Of a DNA stretch of 60,771 nt, positions 27,111 to 36,086 are shown piece after piece. Position 1 is the stretch's first letter; each line of letters opens with the position of its first letter. The notes under the pieces are model-generated. The model did not search any database, was not told the DNA's origin, and saw only the letters and a program-made list of their open reading frames with translations. Origin of the DNA: Sphingobacterium sp. UBA2700 (GTDB lineage Bacteria > Bacteroidota > Bacteroidia > Sphingobacteriales > Sphingobacteriaceae); the NCBI GenBank assembly GCA_002354335.1, contig DELI01000034.1:1-60771 (forward strand), in the 5' to 3' direction. Made by a program: the position numbers and the translations under genes.

Positions 27111-27971
27111 ATGCAGTTGAAAAAAATACTAAGCCTAGGTCTCATCTCGATTCCGTTTCTAATAAATGCCCAAACGCTAAAATGTCCTCCTGTAGATCGC
27201 TATGGAAATGCTAATCAGAAGTTTGATCTAACAGTTGGCGCTGGTCCTACGTTTCTTTATGGTGATATCAACCATAAAACAAATACCGGTTATGCGGGCG
27301 TGTTGAAGTTTGATTATAAACTTTACAAAGGCCTATATATCGGCCTCGAAGGACAGCTAGGACGATTAACGGCTAGAGGCAATGACAATGTATTAGAGCC
27401 GGATTGGGATCCGCGCTTTGTAGAAAATCAGTTCTATGTAACTGGATTGTTTAATGCGACAGTTTACCCGTACCGCTTTTTTGTCAATGAGCGCGATTTG
27501 TTCAGAGCAACAGGGATTGAGAAATATGTGTTGAATGGCTTCTATATCGGAATAGGAGCGGGCGCAATCTTCAATAATTACGCTAAAATAGAACGTGGTA
27601 CATCCTTTAGATTTAGAGCATCTGATGGAACTGAAATTGTTCAGGAAATTCCTGAGGGTATCGTGAATGGTCCTTACGAGTTAGTTGAGCGCTATGATGA
27701 AGCTGGTAATTTAGTTGCGGAAAAGCAATTCAAAAATAAAACAAGAGACTTCTTGTTCCCGGTTGTTAGTGCAGGTTTAGCGGTGCCATTAAATAAGTAT
27801 AGTAGTTATTACAGAGCGGGATATTACAGCCTCGTTGTGAATACACAATTCACGTTCTCACGAGGCGAAGATGTCGACGGATATGATCCTGTGGCAGCTG
27901 ACGGAACTACCGCGAGCAAATATAACGACATGTATAACTTTACCTCTTTAGGCGTTCGTTATACGTTTTAA
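27111..27971 (+). CDS. outer membrane beta-barrel protein
   Basis: A 286-residue exported protein with a signal peptide (1-20, ends FLINAQ). The mature part shows alternating strands (FDLTVGAGPTFLYGDINH, GLYIGLEGQLGRLTA, GFYIGIGAGAIFNNYA) and finishes with SLGVRYTF, the aromatic C-terminus recognised by the Bam machinery. This looks like a small OmpA/PorT-type barrel of about 8-10 strands without an OmpA peptidoglycan domain. It follows ruvB by 3 bases, which is presumably a transcriptional convenience. Its last 24 bases overlap the convergent gene at 27948-28493. Confidence 0.85.
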   Translation: MQLKKILSLGLISIPFLINAQTLKCPPVDRYGNANQKFDLTVGAGPTFLYGDINHKTNTGYAGVLKFDYKLYKGLYIGLEGQLGRLTARGNDNVLEPDWDPRFVENQFYVTGLFNATVYPYRFFVNERDLFRATGIEKYVLNGFYIGIGAGAIFNNYAKIERGTSFRFRASDGTEIVQEIPEGIVNGPYELVERYDEAGNLVAEKQFKNKTRDFLFPVVSAGLAVPLNKYSSYYRAGYYSLVVNTQFTFSRGEDVDGYDPVAADGTTASKYNDMYNFTSLGVRYTF

Positions 27972-28493
27972 TATTCGGTTACCTCGGCTTTTCAGCGCCG
28001 GGGTAGCATCTTTTTCTAAAGCCAATTCTATGCGCAAGCGCAGCTCATTGGCTATCCAATCATGTTTCTTGTTGAGATCAGCTAAGATGTCCATTACATT
28101 GACTTGGACGGCGACAGGGCAGTCGCTAGCATCCAGTATGTTGAACGACTTCTCTAAGATACACTCTTCCTGATCCTCATTAATCGTGATCTTATCGTTT
28201 TGCTTAGACAGCATCCACATCACTAGCTTGCTGTAGCTTCTTAAAACACTCCAATTGCCCGTATGACAATAGATGCGGATAATTTCCGAAGCGTAATCTG
28301 CGAAGAATGCTGTTTTCTTTAAAAAGAAATGCTCCACATACCAGGCAGATCGGAAAGCCAGACGATAATCTGCTGTTTGTTCGCTCCATTCGATCAATTG
28401 CGGAACGGAGAATGATTCGATGGTCTGCTCAGTAATGCCAGCAGCACTATTGTTCAATAGTGCTGCTAACATTTCCTCTTTGTTTATTTTCAT
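27948..28493 (-). CDS. hypothetical protein, helical
   Basis: A 181-residue soluble protein that appears all-helical, with repeated helix pairs (RLAFRSAWYVEHFFLKKTAF, NWSVLRSYSKLVMWML, VAVQVNVMDILADLNKKHDW) reminiscent of HEAT-like repeats. No signal peptide or catalytic motif is visible, and I cannot name a family. It begins one base after the stop of the DPP4-type peptidase gene upstream, so the two are cotranscribed and probably coupled. It overlaps the convergent barrel gene by 24 bases. Confidence 0.82.
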   Translation of the reverse strand: MKINKEEMLAALLNNSAAGITEQTIESFSVPQLIEWSEQTADYRLAFRSAWYVEHFFLKKTAFFADYASEIIRIYCHTGNWSVLRSYSKLVMWMLSKQNDKITINEDQEECILEKSFNILDASDCPVAVQVNVMDILADLNKKHDWIANELRLRIELALEKDATPALKSRGNRILKRITNA

Positions 28494-28494
28494 A

Positions 28495-30984
28495 TTATCT
28501 TCTTACCGGACGATCTCTATTAATCTCCGTCATATCGACTTCGTTAATCTTTGACTCGCCTAATAGGTGTTCGCTGAAATAATCGGCCATACGCCAGAAG
28601 AAGTATTCTGTCATCTCTCCAAAAGCATGGCGTTGTCCTGGAAGTAACACAAAATCAAAGCGTTTGTTTGCTTTAATTAACGCATCAACCATACGGATTG
28701 AGTTCGCCGGGTGCACATTATTGTCAATATCACCAGTGACGATTAATAGCTTACCTTTTAGATTCTTCGCTAAATCCGAATTACGCTCAATCTGATAGTT
28801 AAATGTAGTATCTCCCTTGGTAGATACAGTCTCTTTCACCCCATGGTGTCGCTCGCTCCACCAACGGTTGTAGATATTGTTTTCGTGGTTACCCGCACCC
28901 GAAACAGCAACCTTAAAGAAATCTGGATAGACTAACATAGCTGCAGTAGACATAAATCCACCTCCGGAGTGACCCGTAATACCGACGCGGTCGATATCGA
29001 TAAAGCTGTATTTGTTTGCCAACTGCTCTGCAACGACCTTTTTGTCTTCCAAACCATAATCTCTCAAGTTACCATAACCATAGGTATGATACCATTTAGA
29101 GCGTGAAGGATGTCCACCACGGTTACCAACAGATACGACGATGAAGCCCATCTGCGCCAAGCGGTCGATACGATCCATGCTTCTTCCAAAGCTTTTGTTC
29201 ACAGCCTCAGTTTGTGGCCCTGGGTAAACATATTCAATAATAGGGTAGGTCTTAGTCGAATCAAAGTCAAAAGGCTTATACATCACGCCGTATAGGTCCG
29301 TAACGCCATCGCCAGCTTTTACTTTGAATGGTTCCGGGAATTTATAGCCGGCAGCGAATAACTGTGACAGATCCGACTCCTCTAATTTCATGATCAACTG
29401 CCCATTGGAATTGTATAAATTACTAAGCGGCGCCGTATTCACGCGCGAGAAGTTGTCTACGAAGTAGTTTCCACTTTCGCTGGCAGCAACCTGGTGGTCA
29501 AAATCGCCAGGTGTCAGCAAGCTAATTCTTCCGCCGTTCTTATTCACGGAGTAGAAATACGTGTAATATGGATCAGAATCTTTCTCCTTACCGTTTGCTT
29601 TAAATAGCAAGTTGCCGGTTCCCTTTTGATAAGCCGTAAGCTCATCGCAGTGGAAATCACCTTTAGTAATCTGATGGATTAGTTTTCCCGAAATGTCGTA
29701 TAAGTAGAAATGACCCCAACCATCACGTTGTGACCAATGGATAAATTGCTTGCCATTGTTGACAATATAAGGCTTCTTGACGTCCAGGTAAACATTAGAG
29801 CGCTCTTCCACTAAAGTTCTCACCTTACCATTAACATCCACAGCGACGATATCAATGCGTTTTAAATCTCTGCTTGAACGCGCAATATAGAACTCATTAT
29901 CATCACCATGCCAGTAGTTGATAAAATATTTTCCTTTAAAACTTTCCTTGCTGCGATCCTTATTCCACAGGCTAATCGTTTGGTTTTTGAATGCTTGCAC
30001 ATCTACACGCTTAGGCTTCAGGTCGGCAGCGTCGAAGATAAACAAATCAGTCTCGGTAGAGTCTAATTCGCCAGGCATAAGATACTTGTAAGTCTCTAAA
30101 GTCGGGCGCTTTCCACCTACATTATTGATTACCCATAAAGCACTTAAGTTTCTGTTATCCTTACGTGTTATGGCGAAGTACTTTCCGTTTGGCGACCAGT
30201 TTAACCAAACCGCATTACGCTTTTTCTTTTCTTCGTCTTCCGACTTTTTATCGCCAGTAGTTACGCTGTACGGCTCACCGCCCCAACTATAATACTGCAC
30301 ACCATCCGTTGTAATCTGGTGTTCTACAATAGTCGAGTCTTTCTCATCTTTGATTGCCTTTTGGTAGTTCGCGTAATCCATCCAGTACAGATTGTAATCC
30401 TTGCTAAAGAATACTTTCGTTGTGTCTGGATTGAAGCTTCCCCACGATAGACGATCCTTTTTCTCCGTCGTATCGCTAATTTCCTTCAGATTATTGTTAG
30501 AAAGGTTGTACTCAAAAAAGAAAACCTTCTTCTTTATTGTATCGCTTTTATTGGTCAGCTTTTTAATCTCTTCTTTCGATTTTACCGTGTCTTTAGAACT
30601 CTGCACTTCAAAGCGGACGATATTGTCACTGTTATCTTTAAAACGTAGATTCTGAATCGCTAGATGTTGCGCATCGAATGGATTTCTGACAATGGAAGTG
30701 ATTCTAGCCGCCATCTCTGAGCGGTCGAACATCTCTTTTTTAGAGCGAGCCTTCGGGTCAACAATATACCAGTTCTTTCCCTGCGGGCTACTGTACTCAT
30801 ACCAGAATTTGTCGGAGAAGTTAATCCAGTTCGGGGAAACTTCTGTAGAGAAAATCATTGTTCTTAAGCGTGCCGGTGAAAACTTGGCTGCTTGTTGGTA
30901 ATTTGGTTTTGCGAGGGTGCTCTTTTCCTGGGCGAAAAGTATCCCTGTGCAAATAAATAATAGGCTTAAATAAACTTTTTTCAT
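28495..30984 (-). CDS. S9-family prolyl dipeptidyl peptidase (DPP4-like)
   Basis: An 829-residue exported serine peptidase. A signal peptide (1-19, FICTGILFAQ) leads into an N-terminal beta-propeller (DPP4 N domain, to about 560) and a C-terminal alpha/beta hydrolase domain. The catalytic triad is visible: Ser673 in GHSGGG, Asp754 in GDIDNNVHP and His786 in GQRHAFGE. Family members remove N-terminal dipeptides or cut after proline in peptides in the periplasm, which would feed the peptide transporters encoded at 19857-25191. The small helical protein gene follows one base after. Confidence 0.94.
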   Translation of the reverse strand: MKKVYLSLLFICTGILFAQEKSTLAKPNYQQAAKFSPARLRTMIFSTEVSPNWINFSDKFWYEYSSPQGKNWYIVDPKARSKKEMFDRSEMAARITSIVRNPFDAQHLAIQNLRFKDNSDNIVRFEVQSSKDTVKSKEEIKKLTNKSDTIKKKVFFFEYNLSNNNLKEISDTTEKKDRLSWGSFNPDTTKVFFSKDYNLYWMDYANYQKAIKDEKDSTIVEHQITTDGVQYYSWGGEPYSVTTGDKKSEDEEKKKRNAVWLNWSPNGKYFAITRKDNRNLSALWVINNVGGKRPTLETYKYLMPGELDSTETDLFIFDAADLKPKRVDVQAFKNQTISLWNKDRSKESFKGKYFINYWHGDDNEFYIARSSRDLKRIDIVAVDVNGKVRTLVEERSNVYLDVKKPYIVNNGKQFIHWSQRDGWGHFYLYDISGKLIHQITKGDFHCDELTAYQKGTGNLLFKANGKEKDSDPYYTYFYSVNKNGGRISLLTPGDFDHQVAASESGNYFVDNFSRVNTAPLSNLYNSNGQLIMKLEESDLSQLFAAGYKFPEPFKVKAGDGVTDLYGVMYKPFDFDSTKTYPIIEYVYPGPQTEAVNKSFGRSMDRIDRLAQMGFIVVSVGNRGGHPSRSKWYHTYGYGNLRDYGLEDKKVVAEQLANKYSFIDIDRVGITGHSGGGFMSTAAMLVYPDFFKVAVSGAGNHENNIYNRWWSERHHGVKETVSTKGDTTFNYQIERNSDLAKNLKGKLLIVTGDIDNNVHPANSIRMVDALIKANKRFDFVLLPGQRHAFGEMTEYFFWRMADYFSEHLLGESKINEVDMTEINRDRPVRR

Positions 30985-31073
30985 TTAATAATTATAGAAA
31001 TTGAAGAAACAGCGAAAATATCTCTTTTTCCAGTCAAAAATGCATTCTATCTGTATCATTTTCGATAGGCAGA

Positions 31074-32495
31074 TTAGGAATAGAACTTTTCGTTAAAATT
31101 CACCAGAAATAGCTCTTGTGTTGCCCGAGTGATTGCCGTGTACAGCCAGCGTAAAAACTCGGTATTCAGCATCTCATCGATCATATAACCTTGGTCTACA
31201 AATACCAAGGGCCATTGTCCACCCTGCGCTTTATGGCAGGTAATAGCATACGCAAATTTGATTTGCAGGGCATTATAATACGGATCCTTCTTGATGGCTT
31301 CCAATCGGTCTTTTTTGTATGGAATGTCCGCATAGTCTGCCGCAATTCGTTCGTATAACTCTTTCTGCTGCTCGTATGGCAGGTTTGGCGAGTCCACATA
31401 CAGACTGTCTAATAAAACTCTACAACGGATCGCGTCGCCCTCGTTATTATCCATAAATTCCAGGTACAAGTCCGCGAAGCGGAAGCCGTGCATATCATGC
31501 ACATTGCTGACCTTTTTGATAACAGCCATATCGCCATTGGCGATAAATCCTGTATTCGTTTCATCGTTATCCTGAAGCCAATAATAGTTGTTCCGTACCA
31601 CCATGATCAGGTCGCCACCTGTAATCTCTTCCTCACGAAAGAGAATCTGATTTCGGATATGACGATTGTACAGGTTGGCCGACTTGTTCGAGCGGCAGAT
31701 GACCATACAGTTTTCCAATCCAAACTTGTCGTAAGCATAATGTAGCCCTTCGATCAGCCGGTCTCCATTCATCCGGAAGATATCGCGGTAGCTGCTTGTC
31801 ACAAACTGGGGGTAGCTGTACTCTGGCGCTTCTTCTTCCAAACGTATCTCATTCCTGATCTTGGTGGCATTAAAAAGAATTCCAGAATTTTTATCCTGTC
31901 GAACAACATCAGTGAGCTCGTAGTGCATTACCTGCAAGCCGAAAACATCCGAAAGATAAGCAGGAATCAATGCGGGACTCTCTTCCAGACCCACAGGAGG
32001 AAGCTGGGCAATATCGCCGACAAACATGATGGAGCAATTTTCGCCAGACTGTACATATTGCAATAAATCTGCCAATAAGCCGTTGGAAAACATAGAGATG
32101 CCCTCGTTTGATATCATCGATGCTTCATCTACAATAAACAGCGTGTTCTCGTGTATATTGTCGCCTAGTTCGAAATCCATCTGAATGCTTGCGGCTGATT
32201 TCTTTCTGTAAATTTTCTTGTGAATCGTTAAGGCTTTCCTACCCGAATAGGCAGACATCACTTTAGCCGCGCGCCCCGTAGGAGCCAACAAAACCGATCG
32301 TTTCTGCAGCCTTGGCAAGGCATTCACTAATGCGCCGATAATCGAAGTCTTTCCCGTACCGGCATATCCCTTCAAAACGAAGCAACTATCTTCGGCGAAG
32401 GTATGTAAGAATTCCTCCAACAGCTGGAATACTTCCAGCTGCTGTTGAGTAGGTTGATGCGAGAACTGTTGACGTAGGATATTTTGAATGTGCAC
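31074..32495 (-). CDS. RecD2-like ATP-dependent DNA helicase
   Basis: A 473-residue superfamily 1 helicase. Walker A GYAGTGKT is at 43-50, followed by APTGRAAKVM, Walker B VDEASM, the motif GDIAQLPPVG and a C-terminal UvrD-type part with TCHKAQGGQWP and WLYTAITRA. It resembles the helicase core of RecD2 without the long N-terminal extension. The start is a GTG at 32495: a stop codon in frame 17 bases upstream excludes longer versions, and the -7 box lies 4 bases before it. It probably takes part in DNA repair or replication restart. Confidence 0.92.
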   Translation of the reverse strand: MHIQNILRQQFSHQPTQQQLEVFQLLEEFLHTFAEDSCFVLKGYAGTGKTSIIGALVNALPRLQKRSVLLAPTGRAAKVMSAYSGRKALTIHKKIYRKKSAASIQMDFELGDNIHENTLFIVDEASMISNEGISMFSNGLLADLLQYVQSGENCSIMFVGDIAQLPPVGLEESPALIPAYLSDVFGLQVMHYELTDVVRQDKNSGILFNATKIRNEIRLEEEAPEYSYPQFVTSSYRDIFRMNGDRLIEGLHYAYDKFGLENCMVICRSNKSANLYNRHIRNQILFREEEITGGDLIMVVRNNYYWLQDNDETNTGFIANGDMAVIKKVSNVHDMHGFRFADLYLEFMDNNEGDAIRCRVLLDSLYVDSPNLPYEQQKELYERIAADYADIPYKKDRLEAIKKDPYYNALQIKFAYAITCHKAQGGQWPLVFVDQGYMIDEMLNTEFLRWLYTAITRATQELFLVNFNEKFYS

Positions 32496-32499
32496 ATTC

Positions 32500-32547
32500 C
32501 AAAGTTATCTAAAAGGTTGGTCAATCCAATTTTAAAAACTATTTTTG
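32500..32547. promoter_or_regulatory. overlapping divergent promoters, helicase and DUF3822
   Basis: Minus strand: TTG (32527-32529), 19 bases, TAACTTTG (32500-32507), start codon 4 bases later. Plus strand: TTG (32517-32519), 20 bases, TATTTTTG (32540-32547), ATG at 32570. Each -33 element lies inside the spacer of the other promoter, and together they form the dyad TTGG-TCAAT-CCAA (32517-32529). Confidence 0.75.
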
Positions 32548-32569
32548 TGTTCCTAGCAAAGGCGAAATA

Positions 32570-33355
32570 ATGAATTATACTGCAGCAGATTTTCATCTAC
32601 ACTTTATCGCAAAATACACCCTAATAGTCAAAGCAAACTTCGTGTATGATATTCTATATGTAATTGACCAAGAAGGGCAATTGCTCGTTTACATGAAGTA
32701 TGATAGCAACAAGCCTTCGGAAGAAGCACTGAAGCTATTGAGCTTGCCTTTTCAGCAAGTGTATGTGAGTTTACCACAAAGCAACCTAACCTTTATCCCG
32801 GCGGATCTTTACCAAGAGGACGACCAGGAGCTTTATCAGGACTTTATGGAAAACCCGAATCAAGCAATTGAAGTCGCAGATTTGGACTACCTGCAGATCA
32901 AAGCCGTGTTCCAGTATGATGTGCTTTTAGCACAGCGTTGGAAATCCTTATTTCCTGAAGCACACCTAATTCCTGAGTTCAAGCTGAACCTGATGCAGGT
33001 AAGGCCCCATGTTCCCTTAAAAGGAGAGGTATTAGGCGTTGTGTTCAATGATACAAGCACAGACTTGTTTTTATTCATAAACGGACAGTTCCAGTTCTTC
33101 AATAACTTTGAAGTAATTACAGAAGACGACTTAAGTTATTTCATCTTAAACCTATTTCAGACCTTCGGCATTCAAGACAAGGTAACCAAAGCGATTGTCA
33201 GTGCGGTAGACCTGGAACCTTCTTTCCAACATAAGTTGCAGCAATTAGCAGACGAGGTATTGATCATTAAATCCAATACCAGCGTAAAAACTAACGATGA
33301 AGTACCGTCGGAAGTTACTAGCAGTTATCTATTAGATTTACCTTTATGCGTATAA
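32570..33355 (+). CDS. DUF3822 family protein
   Basis: A 261-residue protein of a family confined to Bacteroidota and known for its place next to rsmD and coaD. The fold looks like an actin/hexokinase-type ATPase remnant (FVYDILYVIDQEGQLLVY at the N-terminus, GVVFNDTSTDLFLFINGQ in the middle), similar in outline to pilus-assembly PilM-like proteins, but this is inference from pattern only. No signal or membrane segment. It overlaps rsmD by 10 bases, so translation is coupled. Function is unknown. Confidence 0.85.
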   Translation: MNYTAADFHLHFIAKYTLIVKANFVYDILYVIDQEGQLLVYMKYDSNKPSEEALKLLSLPFQQVYVSLPQSNLTFIPADLYQEDDQELYQDFMENPNQAIEVADLDYLQIKAVFQYDVLLAQRWKSLFPEAHLIPEFKLNLMQVRPHVPLKGEVLGVVFNDTSTDLFLFINGQFQFFNNFEVITEDDLSYFILNLFQTFGIQDKVTKAIVSAVDLEPSFQHKLQQLADEVLIIKSNTSVKTNDEVPSEVTSSYLLDLPLCV

Positions 33356-33879
33356 TAGGAGGGAAAGCTGCGGGCTTAAGGATTAATCCGCCAACAAGCT
33401 TGCCAGTACGACCTACGACAGATATTGCCAAAGAGGCACTATTCAATATTCTCAATAATCGTATCGACTTTGACGAGATCGAATGCTTAGACCTATTTGC
33501 CGGCACGGGAAATATTTCTTTTGAATTAGCATCCAGAGGCGCCACGTCGGTAGATTCCATCGATCAGCATGCGAAATGCATTCTCTATATTGCCGAGACT
33601 GCCAAAAAGCTTAATCTTACGCAGATCAAAACACGTCGTGCCGATGTATTCAAATACATCAAATCGGCTAAGAAATCTTATGATTTTATATTTGCCGATC
33701 CTCCTTATGATATCGGGCAACTCCCTCAGCTGGCACAGATGATCTTAGAGAATGATCTATTAAAACCCGGTGGGCTATTGGTTGTGGAGCACCCAAGTGC
33801 TAGAAAATTAGTAGAAAGTCCGTATTTTGTAGAAACAAGAGTCTACGGAAACTCTTCTTTTAGCTTTTATACCAAGTAA
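33346..33879 (+). CDS. rsmD: 16S rRNA (guanine(966)-N(2))-methyltransferase RsmD
   Basis: A 177-residue SAM-dependent methyltransferase that modifies G966 of 16S rRNA. The N-terminus MRIIGGKAAGLRI is the family signature, the SAM-binding motif DLFAGTGNISFELASRGA is clear, and the catalytic motif IV is DPPY in FIFADPPYDIG. Length is typical. It overlaps the upstream DUF3822 gene by 10 bases and is followed after one base by coaD; rsmD-coaD pairing is widespread in bacteria. Confidence 0.96.
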   Translation: MRIIGGKAAGLRINPPTSLPVRPTTDIAKEALFNILNNRIDFDEIECLDLFAGTGNISFELASRGATSVDSIDQHAKCILYIAETAKKLNLTQIKTRRADVFKYIKSAKKSYDFIFADPPYDIGQLPQLAQMILENDLLKPGGLLVVEHPSARKLVESPYFVETRVYGNSSFSFYTK

Positions 33880-33880
33880 T

Positions 33881-34360
33881 ATGAAAATTGCAGTCTTTCC
33901 AGGGTCTTTTGATCCCTATACATTAGCACATCATGATCTAGTCGAACGCGCTTTGCCGATGTTCGATAAAATATATGTCGCCATTGGAGTTAATAGTTCT
34001 AAAGTGGGGCTAATGGATGTCGATACAAAAATGGACGCTTTAAAAGAGCTTTATGCTTCCAATCCAAAGATCGAAGTGACAACTTACAAAGGCCTTACGG
34101 TCGATTATTGCAAGGAAGTTAATGCGCAGGTTATTTTACGCGGTCTTCGCAATACGACAGACCTTGACTATGAGAACATCATCGCGCAAAACAACCTATT
34201 GCTAAACCCGAGTGTGGAAAGTTATTTCTTGGTGAGCAGGAGCGGGTTAGCGCATATTTCCTCAACCATTGTGAGAGATATATGGCGAAATAACGGGGAT
34301 ATAAAGCCCTTAGTTCCCGCTCAAATCCTAAAACATATTGAAAAGTTAGACCGTAAATAG
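33881..34360 (+). CDS. coaD: phosphopantetheine adenylyltransferase
   Basis: A 159-residue enzyme of coenzyme A synthesis that forms dephospho-CoA from phosphopantetheine and ATP. The nucleotidyltransferase motif GSFDPYTLAHHD is at 8-19 (the usual form is GSFDPxTxGHxD; here the Gly before the second His is Ala), RGLRNTTDLDYE matches the substrate-binding loop and ISSTIVRD the C-terminal ISSTxVR signature. It follows rsmD by one base. Its last 15 bases overlap the convergent dbpA gene, and a shared terminator hairpin lies in the overlap. Confidence 0.97.
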   Translation: MKIAVFPGSFDPYTLAHHDLVERALPMFDKIYVAIGVNSSKVGLMDVDTKMDALKELYASNPKIEVTTYKGLTVDYCKEVNAQVILRGLRNTTDLDYENIIAQNNLLLNPSVESYFLVSRSGLAHISSTIVRDIWRNNGDIKPLVPAQILKHIEKLDRK

Positions 34361-34372
34361 TCTAACTTTTTT
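34341..34372. terminator. bidirectional terminator in the coaD/dbpA overlap
   Basis: A perfect 11-bp stem (AAAAGTTAGAC at 34341-34351, complement at 34360-34370, 8-base loop). On the plus strand it ends in six T residues and on the minus strand in four, so it can stop both convergent transcripts. The stem lies inside the 3' ends of both coding regions. Confidence 0.8.
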
Positions 34373-35656
34373 ACCTTTTATCTTCGTGTTGTTTCCAGCC
34401 TTGGCAATCGCCGATGCTTTATCGCTTGCCACAGCCACATAAGACTCAAATTCCTTCAGATTAATAATTCCCACGTCTTCTTTCTCCATTTTAGCCAATG
34501 AGTGCAAGAACCCAACAATATCGACCTTATTAATCTTATCTTTTTTACCCGCCGAGATACGTAGGGTCTTGAATGCCGGAGCGTCAGGAAGTGGATAGAA
34601 CTCGTCTAGTTCCAGGACCTGCGCATCTTCAAAATATTCCGGAAAGCGATCTTCAGGCGTAAAGATGCCATAAACTGATCCAGAACTCTGATTCCTGCCC
34701 GTACGTCCATTTCTATGGATAAATTCCTCCTCCTTGTATGGAAACTGGTAATGAATAACATGCTTCATTTCCGGAATATCCAAACCTCGCGAACCTAAAT
34801 CCGTCGTAACGAGGATATGCTCACTGCCGTTCTTGATCTTGATGATCGCCAATTCGCGGTCGTATTGATCCAATCCGCCATGGTAATTGATACATTCAAC
34901 ACCTTTACCGATCAGTAAGCGCTGAATGTGGTCTACCGCCTCGCGATGGTTGCAGAAAATCAAAACCTTCTCCGTACCGATCTTGCAAATCAGCTTGAAG
35001 AGGGATTCCAGCTTCATCTTGCTGCTCGCTTCAACTTGGTAATAACTCAAATTAGGCGTCAATACGCTGTCCGCAAGAAAGTTTAGGGATACAGGATTGT
35101 TCAGCTTCAAGAAAGGTGGGTACTCCTTAATCGCCGTAGCGGAAGTCATAATCTGATTTTTGATATTCGGGCAAGCCTTCAATATGAGATCCAACTGATC
35201 ATGGAAACCCAGTTCCAATGATTTATCAAACTCATCTAAAACTAAGATTTTAACATCTTTCAACAGATCCGGATTGCGGTCGATATGATAAATAATACGA
35301 CCCGGCGTACCAACGATCAAATTGGGAACTATTTCCAGCTTTTTGCGTTCGGCACGTGTATCGCTGCCACCATAAACACAAACTAAGGTGATATCCTTCG
35401 TTAATGCTTTAATTACCTGTTCGATTTGCAAAGCCAGCTCACGCGTAGGAACAATGACTAGGGCCGAGGTGCCTTTCTGTTTTGCTTTTTCCATTAGCTT
35501 CAGCATCAATAATGCGAAGGCTAAGGTTTTCCCACTTCCCGTAGGCGACAAAAGCATGAAGTCTCTATGGTAGTCAAAAGCCGCCAGAGATTCCTCCTGC
35601 ATGGCATTTAACTTCTCGATGCCTAAGTTTTTTAAATATTGTTCTAATGCTAGCAT
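34346..35656 (-). CDS. dbpA: DEAD-box RNA helicase DbpA
   Basis: A 436-residue RNA helicase. Motif I SPTGSGKT is at 37-44, motif Ib TPGR near 117-120, motif III MTSAT and motif VI HRNGRTGR follow. Motif II reads D141-E-F-D144 instead of DEAD. The C-terminal 70 residues (KINKVDIVGFLHSL to KIKGKKVRLFTV) correspond to the DbpA RNA-binding domain, which docks on hairpin 92 of 23S rRNA, so a role in large-subunit assembly is likely. The start codon lies 4 bases after a -7 box. Confidence 0.9.
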   Translation of the reverse strand: MLALEQYLKNLGIEKLNAMQEESLAAFDYHRDFMLLSPTGSGKTLAFALLMLKLMEKAKQKGTSALVIVPTRELALQIEQVIKALTKDITLVCVYGGSDTRAERKKLEIVPNLIVGTPGRIIYHIDRNPDLLKDVKILVLDEFDKSLELGFHDQLDLILKACPNIKNQIMTSATAIKEYPPFLKLNNPVSLNFLADSVLTPNLSYYQVEASSKMKLESLFKLICKIGTEKVLIFCNHREAVDHIQRLLIGKGVECINYHGGLDQYDRELAIIKIKNGSEHILVTTDLGSRGLDIPEMKHVIHYQFPYKEEEFIHRNGRTGRNQSSGSVYGIFTPEDRFPEYFEDAQVLELDEFYPLPDAPAFKTLRISAGKKDKINKVDIVGFLHSLAKMEKEDVGIINLKEFESYVAVASDKASAIAKAGNNTKIKGKKVRLFTV

Positions 35657-35660
35657 ACCG

Positions 35661-35668
35661 CAAAAGTA
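35661..35668 (-). promoter_or_regulatory. -7 box directly before the dbpA start codon
   Basis: TACTTTTG on the minus strand matches TAnnTTTG and is followed by 4 bases (CGGT) and the ATG, predicting a leaderless mRNA. No TTG is found at the expected -33 position. Confidence 0.55.
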
Positions 35669-35690
35669 TCAAAATTTGTTTAGAATATTA

Positions 35691-35923
35691 TTTAGTAGTT
35701 AGTAGTTAGTACTTAGTAGTTAGACCTATGGTGGGAAATTAGAGATTAGATATCAGACATTAGATTTTAGAGTCTGGTGTCTTTGAACTAGGAAAGGAAG
35801 GATTTAGGGATTAGCAGGATCGGGCGTGTTGTGTTGAACCAGGAAAGGAAGAAATGCATGCTTGCCATAGGTCTTAATACTAAGTACTAAGTACTAACTA
35901 CTACCTACTAAATACTTACTACC
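35691..35923. repeat. interspersed composite repeat, copy 3
   Basis: Begins with tandem TTAGTAGTTAGTAGTTAG units and the core GACCTATGGTGGGAAA (35724-35739), continues with AGATTAGATATCAGAC, and holds two copies of GAAC(C/T)AGGAAAGGAAG (about 35784 and 35836). It closes with the inverted edge ATAGGTCTTAATACTAAGTA and tandem AGTACTAACTACT. The parts match copy 2 at 14089-14424 in order. Confidence 0.75.
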
Positions 35924-35926
35924 ACT

Positions 35927-36001
35927 CAAACCCATTGTAAACCCAATACAAACCCCTTTCATAACCCTATCAAACCCGCTTGGAAAGGGCTATGAAAGGG
36001 G
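35927..36001. repeat. CAAACCC-unit repeat with inverted arms
   Basis: Starts with CAAACCCATTGTAAACCC and AATACAAACCCC, which repeats in opposite orientation, with one mismatch, the segment at 14470-14497. An 11-bp inverted repeat follows (CCCCTTTCATA at 35953-35963, complement at 35991-36001) around an ATCAAACCCGCTTGG centre also found in the arms at 14425-14484. Confidence 0.7.
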
Positions 36002-36086
36002 AGTGAATTGCTTATCATATGGGAGTAATTCGAAGAAGGTAGTAGCGTGTCTTTTAAAAAAAGAGAAAATTTACAGGTTCAATAAC

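Noticed and set aside
33881..34360. The Ala in place of Gly in the coaD motif GSFDPYTLAHHD considered as loss of function
   Set aside because: The two histidine-containing positions and the ISSTxVR signature are intact, coaD is normally essential, and this substitution is conservative.
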